A stretch of 64,000 nt of DNA from Enterobacter vonholyi. Its GTDB lineage: Bacteria > Pseudomonadota > Gammaproteobacteria > Enterobacterales > Enterobacteriaceae. A model generated the notes under the pieces. The model did not search any database. It saw only the letters and a list, made by a program, of their open reading frames with translations, and was not told the DNA's origin. A program made the position numbers and the translations under genes. This document shows positions 1 through 8,481 of this stretch, piece after piece. Within the stretch, counting starts at the first letter, position 1, and every line of letters starts with the position of its first letter. The stretch spans positions 275,749 to 339,748 of the forward strand of contig NZ_VTUC01000002.1 in assembly GCF_008364555.1 (NCBI RefSeq), given 5' to 3'.

Positions 1-2047
1 GCGCAAGGGTCGAGCTGTAGTTGCCGCTGCTGCTCAGCGTATGGCGCCGATCCTGACGATCCCAGGCGTCGCTGACGGTAAGACTGCCGTTGCCATATCG
101 CCCGCCCTGGCGCGTATAGGCTGAGGTATTCAGCGAGTCGCTGTTAATGCCCGACGCGCTAAGGCCGTACTCATTTTCGCCGCGGGCATCGGCATACCAG
201 TTATGCGCCACGCTGTAGCTCAGCTGGTTTTTTTCACGTTGCTGGTGCTGCCATGTCGCGCCCAGAGAGGTGTAGCTTGATGCATCGCCCTGACGGTTAT
301 GCGTCATGGACAGGCTCACGCTCAGGTAGCCGCCTTTATCCCTGCCTTCGCGTGAGTCATCGTTACGCATGAACAGGTTAATGCTGCTGTTAATGTTCAG
401 ACCATGGGTGCTGAAGGCCTTGCTCAGGCCACCCTGCCAGGCCCGCGTACGCGAGCGGGTCATGTAGACTGATTCCCACGGCAAACCCGCATCGTGGCGA
501 TCGTCGCTGTCCGGGAGCTCCCGACGTGAAACGTACCGTCCTTCGTTGCGGTTATCCGAATACCCCAGGCTCGCATACCAGGCGCCGACCGGGACGGAGA
601 ACATCACCGAGAGGGTGCGATAACAGCCGTTCACGGCATCAAACCCTGTACTTCGGGTGTTGCAGTTTTCCGCTGATAGCGCGTTGCGATAGAGGCTAAG
701 TGAAAAACCGTCGTTGTAGCTGATTTGCTGGATATTGCCTCGCTGGCCTTCGCTGCCGTAAAGGTAGCTAAACCGGGTACTCAGCACGCCATCGATCGGG
801 CCCGCGTTGAAGCCCCGGCTCCAGTCGATCGCATTTTCCAGGAAACGCTGGTTTTTCTTGAACGTTGCGCCGCTGGTTAGCGCCAGCGACGGGGTCAGGG
901 GCAGGCGTACGCCCGCCTGCGCAACCGCACGGCGTTCTTCGTTTTGTTCGCTGTTGTCGGTTTCGCCCGCCTGCAGGAACCACTCGACGCGGTCGAATGG
1001 CGTAATGCCGGTTCGGGTAAACGGCACCTGCTCGGTGCGCGTCAGCCGGTTATTTTCATAGATGGAGAGCGTCACGGTGTAGCTCCCGTCCGGGAACGAT
1101 CGCGTGTCCAGGGTTTGCGCCCCGGCATTCAGATAAAAGCTCGCCAGAAGCTGATTGCCCCGGCGGGCGTCGATACGCGCGTCATGGGAAAGTAGCACGG
1201 TAACAGGGGTTCCCTTCGACTGCTGAACCGGATTTATCCACGCCCTTGTCGATCCCGTGCGCAGGCCGCGAATTTTGCCCAGCGGCAGCTGGCTGAGGTT
1301 AATATTTCCGCCAGCATTACTGAACAGATCGCGGGTATCCATCTCGCCTAGCTGGACATAGTACTGACGCAAGATATCCTGGCGGAACCAGGCGTTGTTG
1401 ACGGTTATCTCCTGCTGCTGCTGACGCCGTGAACGCTGTCCCAGCCAGGTCCAGTCGAGATTAACATAGCCGTCCTGCGTGAGCGCCAGCGCGCCGTTGC
1501 CCTGCACGGTAGCCGACTGATAATCCCTGTCGGCAACGAAGTTAATGTTCTGCTGATGGATCAGCGCATTTTCAGTGTCCTGCGTGGGCTGATACCACTG
1601 ATTTTCCGCGATGGCTTTAGGCAGAAATTTCTTGTCCAAAAACAGGCTAATGCGGGCGTTATTCTCGTCATAGATAATGGCCGCGCGGTCGGTATCAATG
1701 TAATCGCAGCCTGCTGCGGAGCCGTTGCTGCTGCAGGCCAGGTTGCCGTTACGGGCAAGCGGAACGGCCAGCGCGGCAGACACGGTGGCAACGAGTGCAG
1801 GGGCGTCATTGAACCGTCGTTTGATGGCCGCAACCACGGTTTCAGGTGCGACAAAGCTCACCGTTTCAAGGGTGATATCCGTTTCAAAAAGTCCAAGCGA
1901 CTCGCCGTAGAGGTTGACCTCTGTCCACAGGCGCTGCGTTTTCGCCAGATCTTCAAAACCTGCCGGGACGGCCATCCCGGCGCAGGCGAGTTGGATGGAA
2001 GCGGGTAACAAAGCAACAAAGAGGAGGGTATTTCTGTGAAACGCCAT
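1..2047 (-). CDS. CS1/class 5-type fimbrial outer-membrane usher (3' part cut by window edge)
   Basis: The reading frame is open from a start at 2047 to the window edge, so only the first ~682 residues are present; CS1-family ushers are usually about 870 residues. The protein starts MAFHRNTLLFVALLPASI, a signal peptide for export to the outer membrane. Ushers of this family (CfaC, CooC, TcfC) form the pore through which chaperone-bound subunits are assembled into the pilus. Identity rests on the usher-like beta-strand-rich sequence and on the classic order chaperone, major subunit, usher in the same direction. A tip-adhesin gene should follow beyond base 1. A 73-bp gap with a long hairpin separates it from the subunit gene. 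Confidence 0.85.
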   Translation of the reverse strand, partial: MAFHRNTLLFVALLPASIQLACAGMAVPAGFEDLAKTQRLWTEVNLYGESLGLFETDITLETVSFVAPETVVAAIKRRFNDAPALVATVSAALAVPLARNGNLACSSNGSAAGCDYIDTDRAAIIYDENNARISLFLDKKFLPKAIAENQWYQPTQDTENALIHQQNINFVADRDYQSATVQGNGALALTQDGYVNLDWTWLGQRSRRQQQQEITVNNAWFRQDILRQYYVQLGEMDTRDLFSNAGGNINLSQLPLGKIRGLRTGSTRAWINPVQQSKGTPVTVLLSHDARIDARRGNQLLASFYLNAGAQTLDTRSFPDGSYTVTLSIYENNRLTRTEQVPFTRTGITPFDRVEWFLQAGETDNSEQNEERRAVAQAGVRLPLTPSLALTSGATFKKNQRFLENAIDWSRGFNAGPIDGVLSTRFSYLYGSEGQRGNIQQISYNDGFSLSLYRNALSAENCNTRSTGFDAVNGCYRTLSVMFSVPVGAWYASLGYSDNRNEGRYVSRRELPDSDDRHDAGLPWESVYMTRSRTRAWQGGLSKAFSTHGLNINSSINLFMRNDDSREGRDKGGYLSVSLSMTHNRQGDASSYTSLGATWQHQQREKNQLSYSVAHNWYADARGENEYGLSASGINSDSLNTSAYTRQGGRYGNGSLTVSDAWDRQDRRHTLSSSGNYSSTLA

Positions 2048-2070
2048 GAACGAGCCTCGACATCATCCTG

Positions 2071-2098
2071 ACGTCAGAGGGTGGGCACCCTCTGACGT
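2071..2098 (-). terminator. Long hairpin between fimbrial subunit and usher genes (attenuator-like)
   Basis: An 11-bp perfect inverted repeat (acgtcagaggg / ccctctgacgt), extendable to 13 bp with a 2-nt loop, fills the gap between the major subunit gene and the usher. No T-run follows on the minus strand, so it is more likely an mRNA-stabilising or partial-readthrough element than a strong terminator. This would fit high subunit and low usher expression. Confidence 0.6.
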
Positions 2099-2119
2099 TA
2101 TTCCTTAGGTGCTGTGGTG

Positions 2120-2626
2120 TTACGCACCGCCTTCCGTGGTAGTCGCCTGCGTCAGCATCAGGCTGACAACGCCGCTGTACTGACCGGTTTTCAGAATGCC
2201 TTTGGTGGTCTGGGAAATGGTCAGCGGAAGTACCGCTGAACCGTTTTCGATGCTTCCCGGGAACAGTTCGGTACCGGTGTATTCAACATCTGCGGTAGAG
2301 AGGGTTTTATCGCCCAGCTTCACCGTCATTGGGATGGTCTCAGCGCCGTCGGCATTCGCCAGCTTCGCGGCGCTCACCAGACGGACTTTCACGTTGCTGG
2401 TGGCGGAGTTAGACCACACCTTGGTATTCAGACGATAGCTTTCCAGACCGCGGCCAGGCAGGTACTGCATATCGATGCTTGCCGGCAGCGGCGTGTTATC
2501 GGCCTGGGTCATATCCAGCTGTGAATCAACGCTGGCGTTGACGGTAATATCTTTTTGAATCGCCAGCGCGCTAACGGACGTGGTCATCGCGGCAACAATC
2601 ATTAGAGGTTTAAAGTACTTACGCAT
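2120..2626 (-). CDS. CS1/CFA-I-type (alpha) fimbrial major subunit
   Basis: This 168-residue precursor begins MRKYFKPLMIVAAMTTSVSA, a typical signal peptide, followed by a mature N-terminus rich in beta-strand residues (KDITVNASVDSQLDMTQADN) like that of CfaB/CooA pilins, whose N-terminal donor strand completes the neighbouring subunit. There are no cysteines in the mature protein, as usual for this class. The start at 2626 was chosen because GGAG lies 8 nt upstream; an in-frame ATG at 2671 would add 15 non-signal residues. It lies between the chaperone and usher genes, so it is the polymerising pilin. Confidence 0.85.
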   Translation of the reverse strand: MRKYFKPLMIVAAMTTSVSALAIQKDITVNASVDSQLDMTQADNTPLPASIDMQYLPGRGLESYRLNTKVWSNSATSNVKVRLVSAAKLANADGAETIPMTVKLGDKTLSTADVEYTGTELFPGSIENGSAVLPLTISQTTKGILKTGQYSGVVSLMLTQATTTEGGA

Positions 2627-2701
2627 TGATATCTCCATATTTACAAATGAGCACCCTGGCTCTTTAAACAAACCCTTTGGGGTCTTTACGGTGACGTCGT
2701 G

Positions 2702-3445
2702 TTATTGCACGACGGGTAAATCAGCTTCTTCAGCGGTTTTATTCACCCAGTTGAAGTAGCGGAATTTATATTTCTGGCCTTGTGTCTTTGTGAGCGTTTT
2801 TAATTTCCGTTCGGTGTCCGGATAAATCGTCGCGTCTTCTTTAACCCATTTACACGACGAATCTGCGTTACAAATACCGATCTCTCTCAGCGGCACGCGC
2901 AACGTGCCGTTGTTTTTTAACGTGCCCCTGCGAGGGTCTATCGTCAGTGAAACCACACTTTTTTCCGGTGCGAGATGGATCAGGGCGCCCCAGATCACAT
3001 TGACGCCCAGTCTTGCCGTCGCCGCAGGGCTTTCTGCCTTGCCCGGAATAATGCTGTCAGGCTGCTTTACTCCTTCAAAATAGACGCGCCAGGTCGTCTC
3101 TTTTTCCGGGGGCGTAAGCGATACCAGACGAACCACTCGCATTGCACCTGCCGCAAGGGCGAATTTTTCCGGTGTGACAACAACACCGCCTTCTTTCCAC
3201 GAGGCCACATCAATCTCTTTTTCCTGGGCCGTGCCGGGATTAAGAATTTTCTTTTGCCTCACCCGAATGAACTGAATATCATCCGTTTTTGACGCCACCT
3301 TAATTTGCGCCGCACCGGACTTATCCACGTTAAGTTCCATGGGATACACGCTCATATTGGCGAGTGCCATTTCTGAGAAAAATGGCAGTGACAGCGCAGC
3401 GATATAAAAGGCAGTTGTCTTATTCACATTTTTTTTCTGTTTCAC
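2702..3445 (-). CDS. CS1-type fimbrial periplasmic chaperone
   Basis: The product is a periplasmic Ig-fold chaperone of the CfaA/CooB/TcfA class that caps fimbrial subunits and delivers them to the usher. After a signal peptide (FYIAALSLPFFSEMALA) the mature region starts NMSVYPMELNVD, followed by QFIRVRQKKI, a conserved alternation seen in these chaperones. Two cysteines near the C-terminus (GICNADSSCKW) fit the family. The GTG start at 3445 is preferred because GGCGGA lies upstream and the signal peptide then has a normal length; a GTG at 3496 in the same frame is the alternative. It is the first gene of the fimbrial operon. Confidence 0.85.
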   Translation of the reverse strand: MKQKKNVNKTTAFYIAALSLPFFSEMALANMSVYPMELNVDKSGAAQIKVASKTDDIQFIRVRQKKILNPGTAQEKEIDVASWKEGGVVVTPEKFALAAGAMRVVRLVSLTPPEKETTWRVYFEGVKQPDSIIPGKAESPAATARLGVNVIWGALIHLAPEKSVVSLTIDPRRGTLKNNGTLRVPLREIGICNADSSCKWVKEDATIYPDTERKLKTLTKTQGQKYKFRYFNWVNKTAEEADLPVVQ

Positions 3446-3753
3446 TTTCGGTCCGCCTGCGTTGAGTTCATTCCCGGAGCATTCACAACGGGACACCCTC
3501 TGCTAACGTATCGCTTCAGGGCAGGGAAACTTTAACCAGAACAGCGGTTTGTGAAAATTTGTATTAATTAACTCGTTACATACAGTTTTTTATCCTGCTT
3601 TTCTGGCTTTAAGGTTGTATAGTTAAGCGAAAATACCGCGACCAGGGATGGAGAGAAAATTCCTTCTGATGAAAAAATAAGCAGATCGGGAGGCGATTTT
3701 CATGTCGATGTACCAGGGATTAAAAAGCATGCGGTAACAGCCGAGAATAAAAG
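3446..3753. promoter_or_regulatory. AT-rich divergent control region between the fimbrial operon and its likely regulator
   Basis: These ~300 bases hold no convincing gene. They separate divergently transcribed fimbrial and regulator genes, and are visibly AT-rich (for example ttaattaactcgttac around 3565), as in H-NS-silenced virulence promoters. I could not assign specific -35/-10 or operator sequences. Confidence 0.5.
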
Positions 3754-4509
3754 ATGTTTTTTATATGCAATAATTCGTTGTTATTTGATCCTGAAGCACA
3801 TGCAATAAGTCTTGTTGGACACCCGGAATCTGTATTAACGCTTTCGGCACCCGCCGTTCGCCTCTTACAGGAATTTATTAAACACAAAGGGCACGACCTG
3901 AGTCGGGAGGAATTGATTACCCGCGTGTGGGAGGAGTTTGGCTTTACGCCATCGGGAAATAATCTCAATAAAGCGGTGAGCGAATTACGGAAAAGCTTCC
4001 AGGCGCTGGGAGAGAGGTATGAATTTATCGTAACCGTGCCCCGTTATGGGTTTCGCTTTGAGGCCGATGTGATTTTTCAGCCTGGAGAGAATATTCAAAC
4101 CGCCGAGCCGCAGCCTCCGTCTGCACCGCAACAGGAAAAGCGGCGACCCGCTTCCCTGAAAAGGTGGGGGATTCCTGCCGTATTGATTGTCGCTGTATTG
4201 GGAGCGAGCTTCTGCTTTAGCCGACAGCAGGGGATATTCGTCCCGGCGAAACTCATGCCGGTTAAGGAGAAAATCGCGCGTTGCAGCATCTGGATTATCA
4301 ACGATCACGGAAGACCGCTGGTGTTATCGAAATTAGCGGAGCGGCTGACGGCCAATAACGTGGCGTGCGAACGTGAGGAATACGACATTTATTATTTCAG
4401 CGCCCGTTTTTCTATTGCCACTGCAGATGAGGTGTTCATTGGCGCTTGCCCGGTCAGTAAATCCAGCCTGTGCAAAACCATCCGTTATAAAAGTGGGGCA
4501 CAAAAATGA
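3754..4509 (+). CDS. ToxR/CadC/MarT-type membrane-anchored winged-helix regulator
   Basis: This 251-residue protein has an OmpR/PhoB-type winged-helix DNA-binding domain (about 15-105; VRLLQEFIKHKGHDLSREEL and TVPRYGFRFEA wing), a proline-rich linker (115-135), one membrane segment (about 138-156, IPAVLIVAVLGASFCF) and a ~95-residue periplasmic domain with four cysteines (177, 205, 232, 240). This is the architecture of one-component membrane regulators such as CadC, ToxR and Salmonella MarT. It is divergent from the fimbrial operon and overlaps the next gene by four bases, so it probably controls the fimbriae together with that partner. The DNA target is an inference. Confidence 0.8.
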   Translation: MFFICNNSLLFDPEAHAISLVGHPESVLTLSAPAVRLLQEFIKHKGHDLSREELITRVWEEFGFTPSGNNLNKAVSELRKSFQALGERYEFIVTVPRYGFRFEADVIFQPGENIQTAEPQPPSAPQQEKRRPASLKRWGIPAVLIVAVLGASFCFSRQQGIFVPAKLMPVKEKIARCSIWIINDHGRPLVLSKLAERLTANNVACEREEYDIYYFSARFSIATADEVFIGACPVSKSSLCKTIRYKSGAQK

Positions 4510-4982
4510 AAATAAAACTTCTTTTTGGGCTGGGTGGCGCATTGGTCGGCAGTGCCCTGGCGCTATTTTACTATTCCGGCTGTGTGTTTAAAAAGGATGT
4601 GCTGGCCTGCAGCACTGAATTTAACTTCACGCGCAATGAGGGAAAAGCCAGCGAAGTAAAGGTCAATACCGTTGCTCAGTTCTATTTTCACCGGGATGGT
4701 ACAGGGGTAACTACCTATAAAGGCGCGGCAAGGGCTGACGGGCAAAATATGATCGTTGACAGGGACGTGGACTTTACCTGGCAGCAGCGGGACGACGATA
4801 AGGTCATTGTATTGAGCTACACCGAAACCTGGCGTCGGCACAATGACAATACGCCTGACGCACAGTGGGGGAGCTTTGCCAGTCCTACCGCACGTTATTA
4901 CCTCACGATCTCTGAACTCTCGCCATCCGTGTGGCTGATTCAGGACCGGCGTTACCCCACCTATATTTGCCGGGGTGAGTAG
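4506..4982 (+). CDS. FidL-like membrane-anchored periplasmic protein
   Basis: The 158-residue product has one N-terminal membrane segment (about 4-25, LLFGLGGALVGSALALFYYS) and a soluble, presumably periplasmic domain of about 130 residues with cysteines 27, 35 and 155. Length and layout match FidL-like putative membrane proteins, which in Salmonella SPI-3 lie next to the regulator MarT. The ATGA overlap with the upstream regulator implies translational coupling. By analogy with ToxR/ToxS it may stabilise or modulate the regulator's periplasmic domain; this role is inferred, not shown by sequence. Confidence 0.7.
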   Translation: MKIKLLFGLGGALVGSALALFYYSGCVFKKDVLACSTEFNFTRNEGKASEVKVNTVAQFYFHRDGTGVTTYKGAARADGQNMIVDRDVDFTWQQRDDDKVIVLSYTETWRRHNDNTPDAQWGSFASPTARYYLTISELSPSVWLIQDRRYPTYICRGE

Positions 4983-4994
4983 GGCATAAAAAAA

Positions 4995-5021
4995 GGAGAA
5001 TGCCAGAGGCATTCTCCTTTT
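4995..5021. terminator. Bidirectional rho-independent terminator
   Basis: Ten-base-pair stem ggagaatgcc / ggcattctcc with a 3-nt loop, an A-run on the left and a T-run on the right. It lies between the convergent FidL-like gene and yccA and can serve both. Confidence 0.9.
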
Positions 5022-5036
5022 TAATATCCGTTGTGC

Positions 5037-5696
5037 TTAATCGCGGCTGGCGAAGCCCAGGATGCTCAACAGGCTGACGAAGATGTTGTACAGCGACACG
5101 TAAAGGCTGACGGTGGCGCGGATATAGTTCGTCTCACCGCCGCGAATGATGTTGCTGGTTTCAAACAGGATCGCGCCGGAAGAAATCAGAATAAACACGG
5201 CGCTGATCGCCAGGTGCAGGGCAGGCAGCTGCAGGAAGATGTTAGCCACCATGCCCACCAGCACCACAACAACACCCGCCATCAGCATACCGCCGAGGAA
5301 GGACATGTCCTTACGGGTGGTCAGCACGTAGGCCGAGCAGCAGAAGAATACCAGCGCGGTACCGCCCAGCGCCATGCCGATAAGGTCGCCCATACCGGCA
5401 GACAGATACGCGTTCAGCATCGGTCCCAGGATGTAGCCCAGGAAGCCGGTGAAGGCAAAGGCCGACAGAATACCGACCGGTTTGTCAGCGGTTTTGTAGG
5501 TCAGGAACATCAGACCATACATACCCACCAGCGTCAGGATCAGCCCTGGAGACGGCAGCATCAGCACGGTGCTGGCTGTGGCGGTGATCGCTGAGAATGC
5601 CAGCGTCAGGCTGAGCATGAAATAGGTATTGCGCAGCACCTTGTGGGTGCTGAGTAGCGATGTGCGGTCGCGTGAGGAAGTAATTATACGATCCAT
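5037..5696 (-). CDS. yccA: YccA, Bax-inhibitor-1 family membrane protein, modulator of FtsH protease
   Basis: The 219-residue protein matches E. coli YccA along its length ([20 protein letters not shown] at the N-terminus, [19 protein letters not shown] at the C-terminus) and has seven hydrophobic segments typical of the BI-1/TMBIM family. YccA is both a slow substrate and an inhibitor of the membrane protease FtsH and protects a jammed SecY translocon from degradation. The start has GAGAGTGA upstream. In E. coli it also neighbours the tRNA-Ser(UGA) gene serT, so this is conserved backbone. Confidence 0.95.
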   Translation of the reverse strand: MDRIITSSRDRTSLLSTHKVLRNTYFMLSLTLAFSAITATASTVLMLPSPGLILTLVGMYGLMFLTYKTADKPVGILSAFAFTGFLGYILGPMLNAYLSAGMGDLIGMALGGTALVFFCCSAYVLTTRKDMSFLGGMLMAGVVVVLVGMVANIFLQLPALHLAISAVFILISSGAILFETSNIIRGGETNYIRATVSLYVSLYNIFVSLLSILGFASRD

Positions 5697-5966
5697 GAGT
5701 CACTCTCTTATGACAGATGTAATTAACGGAAAGAATAGGAAACGGGGCGCCAGTCTCAAAGTGGTTTTACCCATCTTTACTCAGCAGGTTAGCGCTGGAG
5801 CTGGTTGTTTCTTCTGCATAAATACATTTCACCAGTATGAACAGCGGTTTGGCGCGATTAATCAGATCAACCTCTTATAGGTTACTGAAAATTATTGCGT
5901 TATTACCATAAGGCCGCTAAGAGTTATTTCCGGATCGTCACAAAAACAGACAATAAGGCGAAGGAA

Positions 5967-7595
5967 ATGAAACCACAAACACGCACGCGCTTTACGCTCT
6001 CTTTACTTACCGCAGGGATCCTGTGCGCCAGCACGGCTACCTGGGCGGCTAACGTGCCGGCAGGAACGCAGCTGGCCGATAAGCAGGAACTGGTCAGGAA
6101 CAACGGTAATGAGCCCGCTTCGCTCGACCCGCATAAAGTCGAAAGCGACGTCGAATTCAATATTATCAGTGACTTATTCGACGGGCTGGTCAGCGTTTCC
6201 CCGTCGGGTGAAGTTCAGCCCCGACTGGCGGAAAAATGGGAGAACAAGGACAACACCGTCTGGACGTTCCATCTGCGCCCGGGCATCACCTGGAGCGACG
6301 GTACTGCCATCACCGCGGAAGATGTGGTCTGGAGCTGGCAGCGTCTGGTTGATCCTAAAACCGCTTCACCATATGCCAGCTATCCAGGCAACATGCACAT
6401 CGTAAATGGTGCGGACATCGCTCAGGGGAAAAAAGCCCCCGATACGCTGGGCGTGAAAGCCATTAACGACACCACGCTGGAAGTGACATTGACTCAGCCT
6501 AATGCGGCATTCCTGGCAATGCTGGCGCACCCGTCACTGGTGCCTGTGGATAAAGTCCTGATTGGCCGCTTTGGCGACAAGTGGACCAAGCCTGAACATA
6601 TCGTCACCAGTGGGGCGTATAAGCTATCACAGTGGGTGGTCAACGAACGCATTGTGGCGGAGCGCAACCCGCGCTACTGGGATAATGCTCATACCGTGAT
6701 CAACAAGGTGACGTATCTGCCTATCACCTCCGAAGCCGCGGATGTGAACCGCTATAAAGCGGGTGAAATTGATATCGTGTACACGGTGCCGATCAACCAG
6801 TTTGCCCAGCTTAAGAAGACTCTGGGCAGCCAGCTGGATGTCTCTCCGCAGCTGGCGACCTATTACTACGAATTCAATACCACCCGACCGCCGTTCAACG
6901 ACGCCCGGGTGCGCAAGGCGCTGAACATGGCGCTCGATAAAGACATCATTGCCGGGAAAGTGTTAGGGCAGGGGCAGCGCCCGGCGTGGCTCATCAGCCA
7001 GCCGGATATCGGCGGCGTTAAGCTTCAGAACCCGGACTACGCCAGCTGGCCGCAGGACAAGCGCATCGCTGAGGCGAAAAAACTGCTCAACGAGGCCGGG
7101 TACAACGAAAGCCACCCTCTGAGCTTCAACCTGCTCTATAACACCTCTGAATCGCACCAGCGTATCGCGATTGCGGCCAGTTCCATGTGGAAAAAGAACC
7201 TCGGCGTGGAGGCGAAGCTGCAAAATCAGGAGTGGAAAACCATGCTGGATACCATGCACACCCACAACTTTGACGCGGTGCGGTACGCGTGGATTGCCGA
7301 TTACGACGATGCGGCGACCTTCCTGAACACCTTCCGCACCGGCGACAGCGAAAACACCAGCCAGTACAGCAATCCGGAATACGACCAGGCGCTGGTGAAT
7401 GCCGCAAAAGCCAAAACAACGGAAGAGCGGGGTAAGTTCTACCAGCAGGCGGAAGATCTGCTGGGTCGTGATGTGCCGGCCATTCCGGTTTATCACTACG
7501 TTCGCACGCACCTGGTGAAACCGTGGGTGGGTGGGTTTACGCCGGATAAGCTGGGGTACTATTACACCAAAGATATGTACATCAAAAAACACTAA
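5967..7595 (+). CDS. Oligopeptide ABC transporter periplasmic binding protein (OppA/MppA-like), orphan
   Basis: The 542-residue protein has a signal peptide (FTLSLLTAGILCASTATWAA) and an SBP_bac_5 domain beginning ELVRNNGNEPASLDPHKVES, the conserved opening of OppA-type receptors; later motifs include NPRYWDNAHTVI and the hinge region FNTTRPPFNDARVRKALNMA. It should bind peptides in the periplasm and hand them to an Opp-type permease. No permease or ATPase gene is adjacent, so like MppA it may share the Opp membrane complex. The start at 5967 has AAGG-type signals upstream; an in-frame ATG at 5895 lacks a plausible signal-peptide layout. Confidence 0.85.
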   Translation: MKPQTRTRFTLSLLTAGILCASTATWAANVPAGTQLADKQELVRNNGNEPASLDPHKVESDVEFNIISDLFDGLVSVSPSGEVQPRLAEKWENKDNTVWTFHLRPGITWSDGTAITAEDVVWSWQRLVDPKTASPYASYPGNMHIVNGADIAQGKKAPDTLGVKAINDTTLEVTLTQPNAAFLAMLAHPSLVPVDKVLIGRFGDKWTKPEHIVTSGAYKLSQWVVNERIVAERNPRYWDNAHTVINKVTYLPITSEAADVNRYKAGEIDIVYTVPINQFAQLKKTLGSQLDVSPQLATYYYEFNTTRPPFNDARVRKALNMALDKDIIAGKVLGQGQRPAWLISQPDIGGVKLQNPDYASWPQDKRIAEAKKLLNEAGYNESHPLSFNLLYNTSESHQRIAIAASSMWKKNLGVEAKLQNQEWKTMLDTMHTHNFDAVRYAWIADYDDAATFLNTFRTGDSENTSQYSNPEYDQALVNAAKAKTTEERGKFYQQAEDLLGRDVPAIPVYHYVRTHLVKPWVGGFTPDKLGYYYTKDMYIKKH

Positions 7596-7739
7596 GCCTG
7601 AGCGCGGGAGACTGTGCTGATAAAATCGTCGATGTGTCGTCAGTTCAACCGATTAAACACGTTTTGACTATTTTTACAGCGAACGAGTGCAGCCACTCTT
7701 TACAGCACGCGGTGAGGTGTTTATAGTTCGCCTCACTTA

Positions 7740-7827
7740 GGAAGTGTGGCCGAGCGGTTGAAGGCACCGGTCTTGAAAACCGGCGACCCGAAAGGGTTCC
7801 AGAGTTCGAATCTCTGCGCTTCCGCCA
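7740..7827 (+). tRNA. serT: tRNA-Ser(UGA), first copy
   Basis: An 88-nt class II tRNA with acceptor GGAAGTG/CGCTTCC, long variable arm, anticodon TGA at 7774-7776, T-arm GAGTTCGAATCTC and encoded CCA. It is essentially the E. coli serT sequence and sits after yccA as in E. coli. A diverged second copy is at 13897-13984. Confidence 0.97.
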
Positions 7828-7832
7828 GATAT

Positions 7833-7866
7833 AAACCCCAGGTTACTCGTGAACCTGGGGTTTTTG
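7833..7866 (+). terminator. Terminator of the first tRNA-Ser(UGA)
   Basis: Stem aaaccccaggtt / aacctggggttt with a 7-nt loop followed by a T-run, directly after the tRNA. Confidence 0.92.
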
Positions 7867-7977
7867 TTTTGGATTGACCGATCCGCCTCACACTTTCAAG
7901 ACCCCGTTATTTCCCCGCAAAAATCAGGCGCTATTATTCACCCCGTAAATACCTTTTCATCTCTCATCGAGGCTTTG

Positions 7978-8004
7978 ATGCTGGAGAATGTTTTCATCAG
8001 ATAA
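7978..8004 (+). CDS. Possible leader mini-ORF upstream of yjhX (MLENVFIR)
   Basis: An 8-codon ORF begins at an ATG preceded by GAGG with 5-nt spacing and ends in TAA exactly at the foot of a hairpin (8000-8040). It lies 113 nt before the YjhX/TopAI-type gene. The E. coli topAI operon is controlled by an upstream leader ORF (toiL) that senses ribosome-targeting antibiotics, so a similar role is possible here. No sequence homology to toiL could be checked. Confidence 0.35.
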   Translation: MLENVFIR

Positions 8005-8040
8005 TCAGTTTCCCGACCTTTTCAGGACGGACTGGTTATC
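8000..8040 (+). promoter_or_regulatory. Leader hairpin upstream of yjhX
   Basis: gataatcagt (8000-8009) can pair with actggttatc (8031-8040) over ten base pairs with one G-U. The 5' arm overlaps the stop region of the leader mini-ORF, so a ribosome there would disrupt the stem. Confidence 0.45.
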
Positions 8041-8117
8041 GCTGCGCTTAAACCTTACGCACGCACCTGCGGGTGTGGGCTCGTTTTTACGCATGATGAT
8101 TACACAGGTTTTCCAGT

Positions 8118-8375
8118 ATGAATTTATCCCGTCAGGAACAACGTACCTTACACGTTCTCGCCAAAGGTGGGCATATTGTGCACGTCCGCGACAGTTCCGG
8201 CCGCGTTACGTCCGTAGAGTGCTATACCCGTGAAGGGCTGATACTGAGCGACTGCACGCTCAGCGTCTTCAAAAAACTCCGCACCAAAAAGCTAATCCGC
8301 TCCGTGAACGGGCAGCCGTACCGGATCAACACCACCGGGCTGAACAACGTTCGCGCCCAGCTGGATAATCGCTAA
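8118..8375 (+). CDS. yjhX: YjhX/TopAI family toxin (UPF0386), topoisomerase I inhibitor homologue
   Basis: The 85-residue protein ([20 protein letters not shown], ending [18 protein letters not shown]) matches E. coli YjhX nearly throughout. YjhX, renamed TopAI, binds and inhibits topoisomerase I and is neutralised by the acetyltransferase-like antitoxin YjhQ encoded next to it in E. coli. Here no yjhQ-like gene follows: the next gene is an alpha/beta hydrolase on the opposite strand. It therefore looks like an orphan, or it relies on leader-based control. It lies between duplicated tRNA-Ser genes, suggesting acquisition. Confidence 0.88.
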   Translation: MNLSRQEQRTLHVLAKGGHIVHVRDSSGRVTSVECYTREGLILSDCTLSVFKKLRTKKLIRSVNGQPYRINTTGLNNVRAQLDNR

Positions 8376-8386
8376 GCGGAATAGAC

Positions 8387-8408
8387 AACGCCACCCTCGG
8401 GTGGCGTT
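8387..8408. terminator. Hairpin after yjhX
   Basis: Nine-base-pair stem aacgccacc / ggtggcgtt with loop ctcg, 12 nt past the yjhX stop. There is no T-run, so termination strength is uncertain. Confidence 0.5.
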
Positions 8409-8439
8409 CATGCATTAAACTGAATATTGTGGCGGAATG

Positions 8440-8469
8440 TAGGCCGGGTAAGCGCAGCGCCACCCGGCA
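8440..8469. repeat. REP-type palindromic element
   Basis: taggccgggtaagcgcagcg followed by ccacccggca; same family as the elements at 23703, 54787, 55336 and 63776 (gccgggt...acccggc arms). It lies between convergent genes. Confidence 0.8.
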
Positions 8470-8481
8470 AGAAACGCAGCG

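Noticed and set aside
7988..8233. 81-codon ORF overlapping the yjhX leader
   Set aside because: It overlaps the conserved yjhX frame and has no family match; the shorter SD-preceded mini-ORF at 7978 is the better leader candidate.
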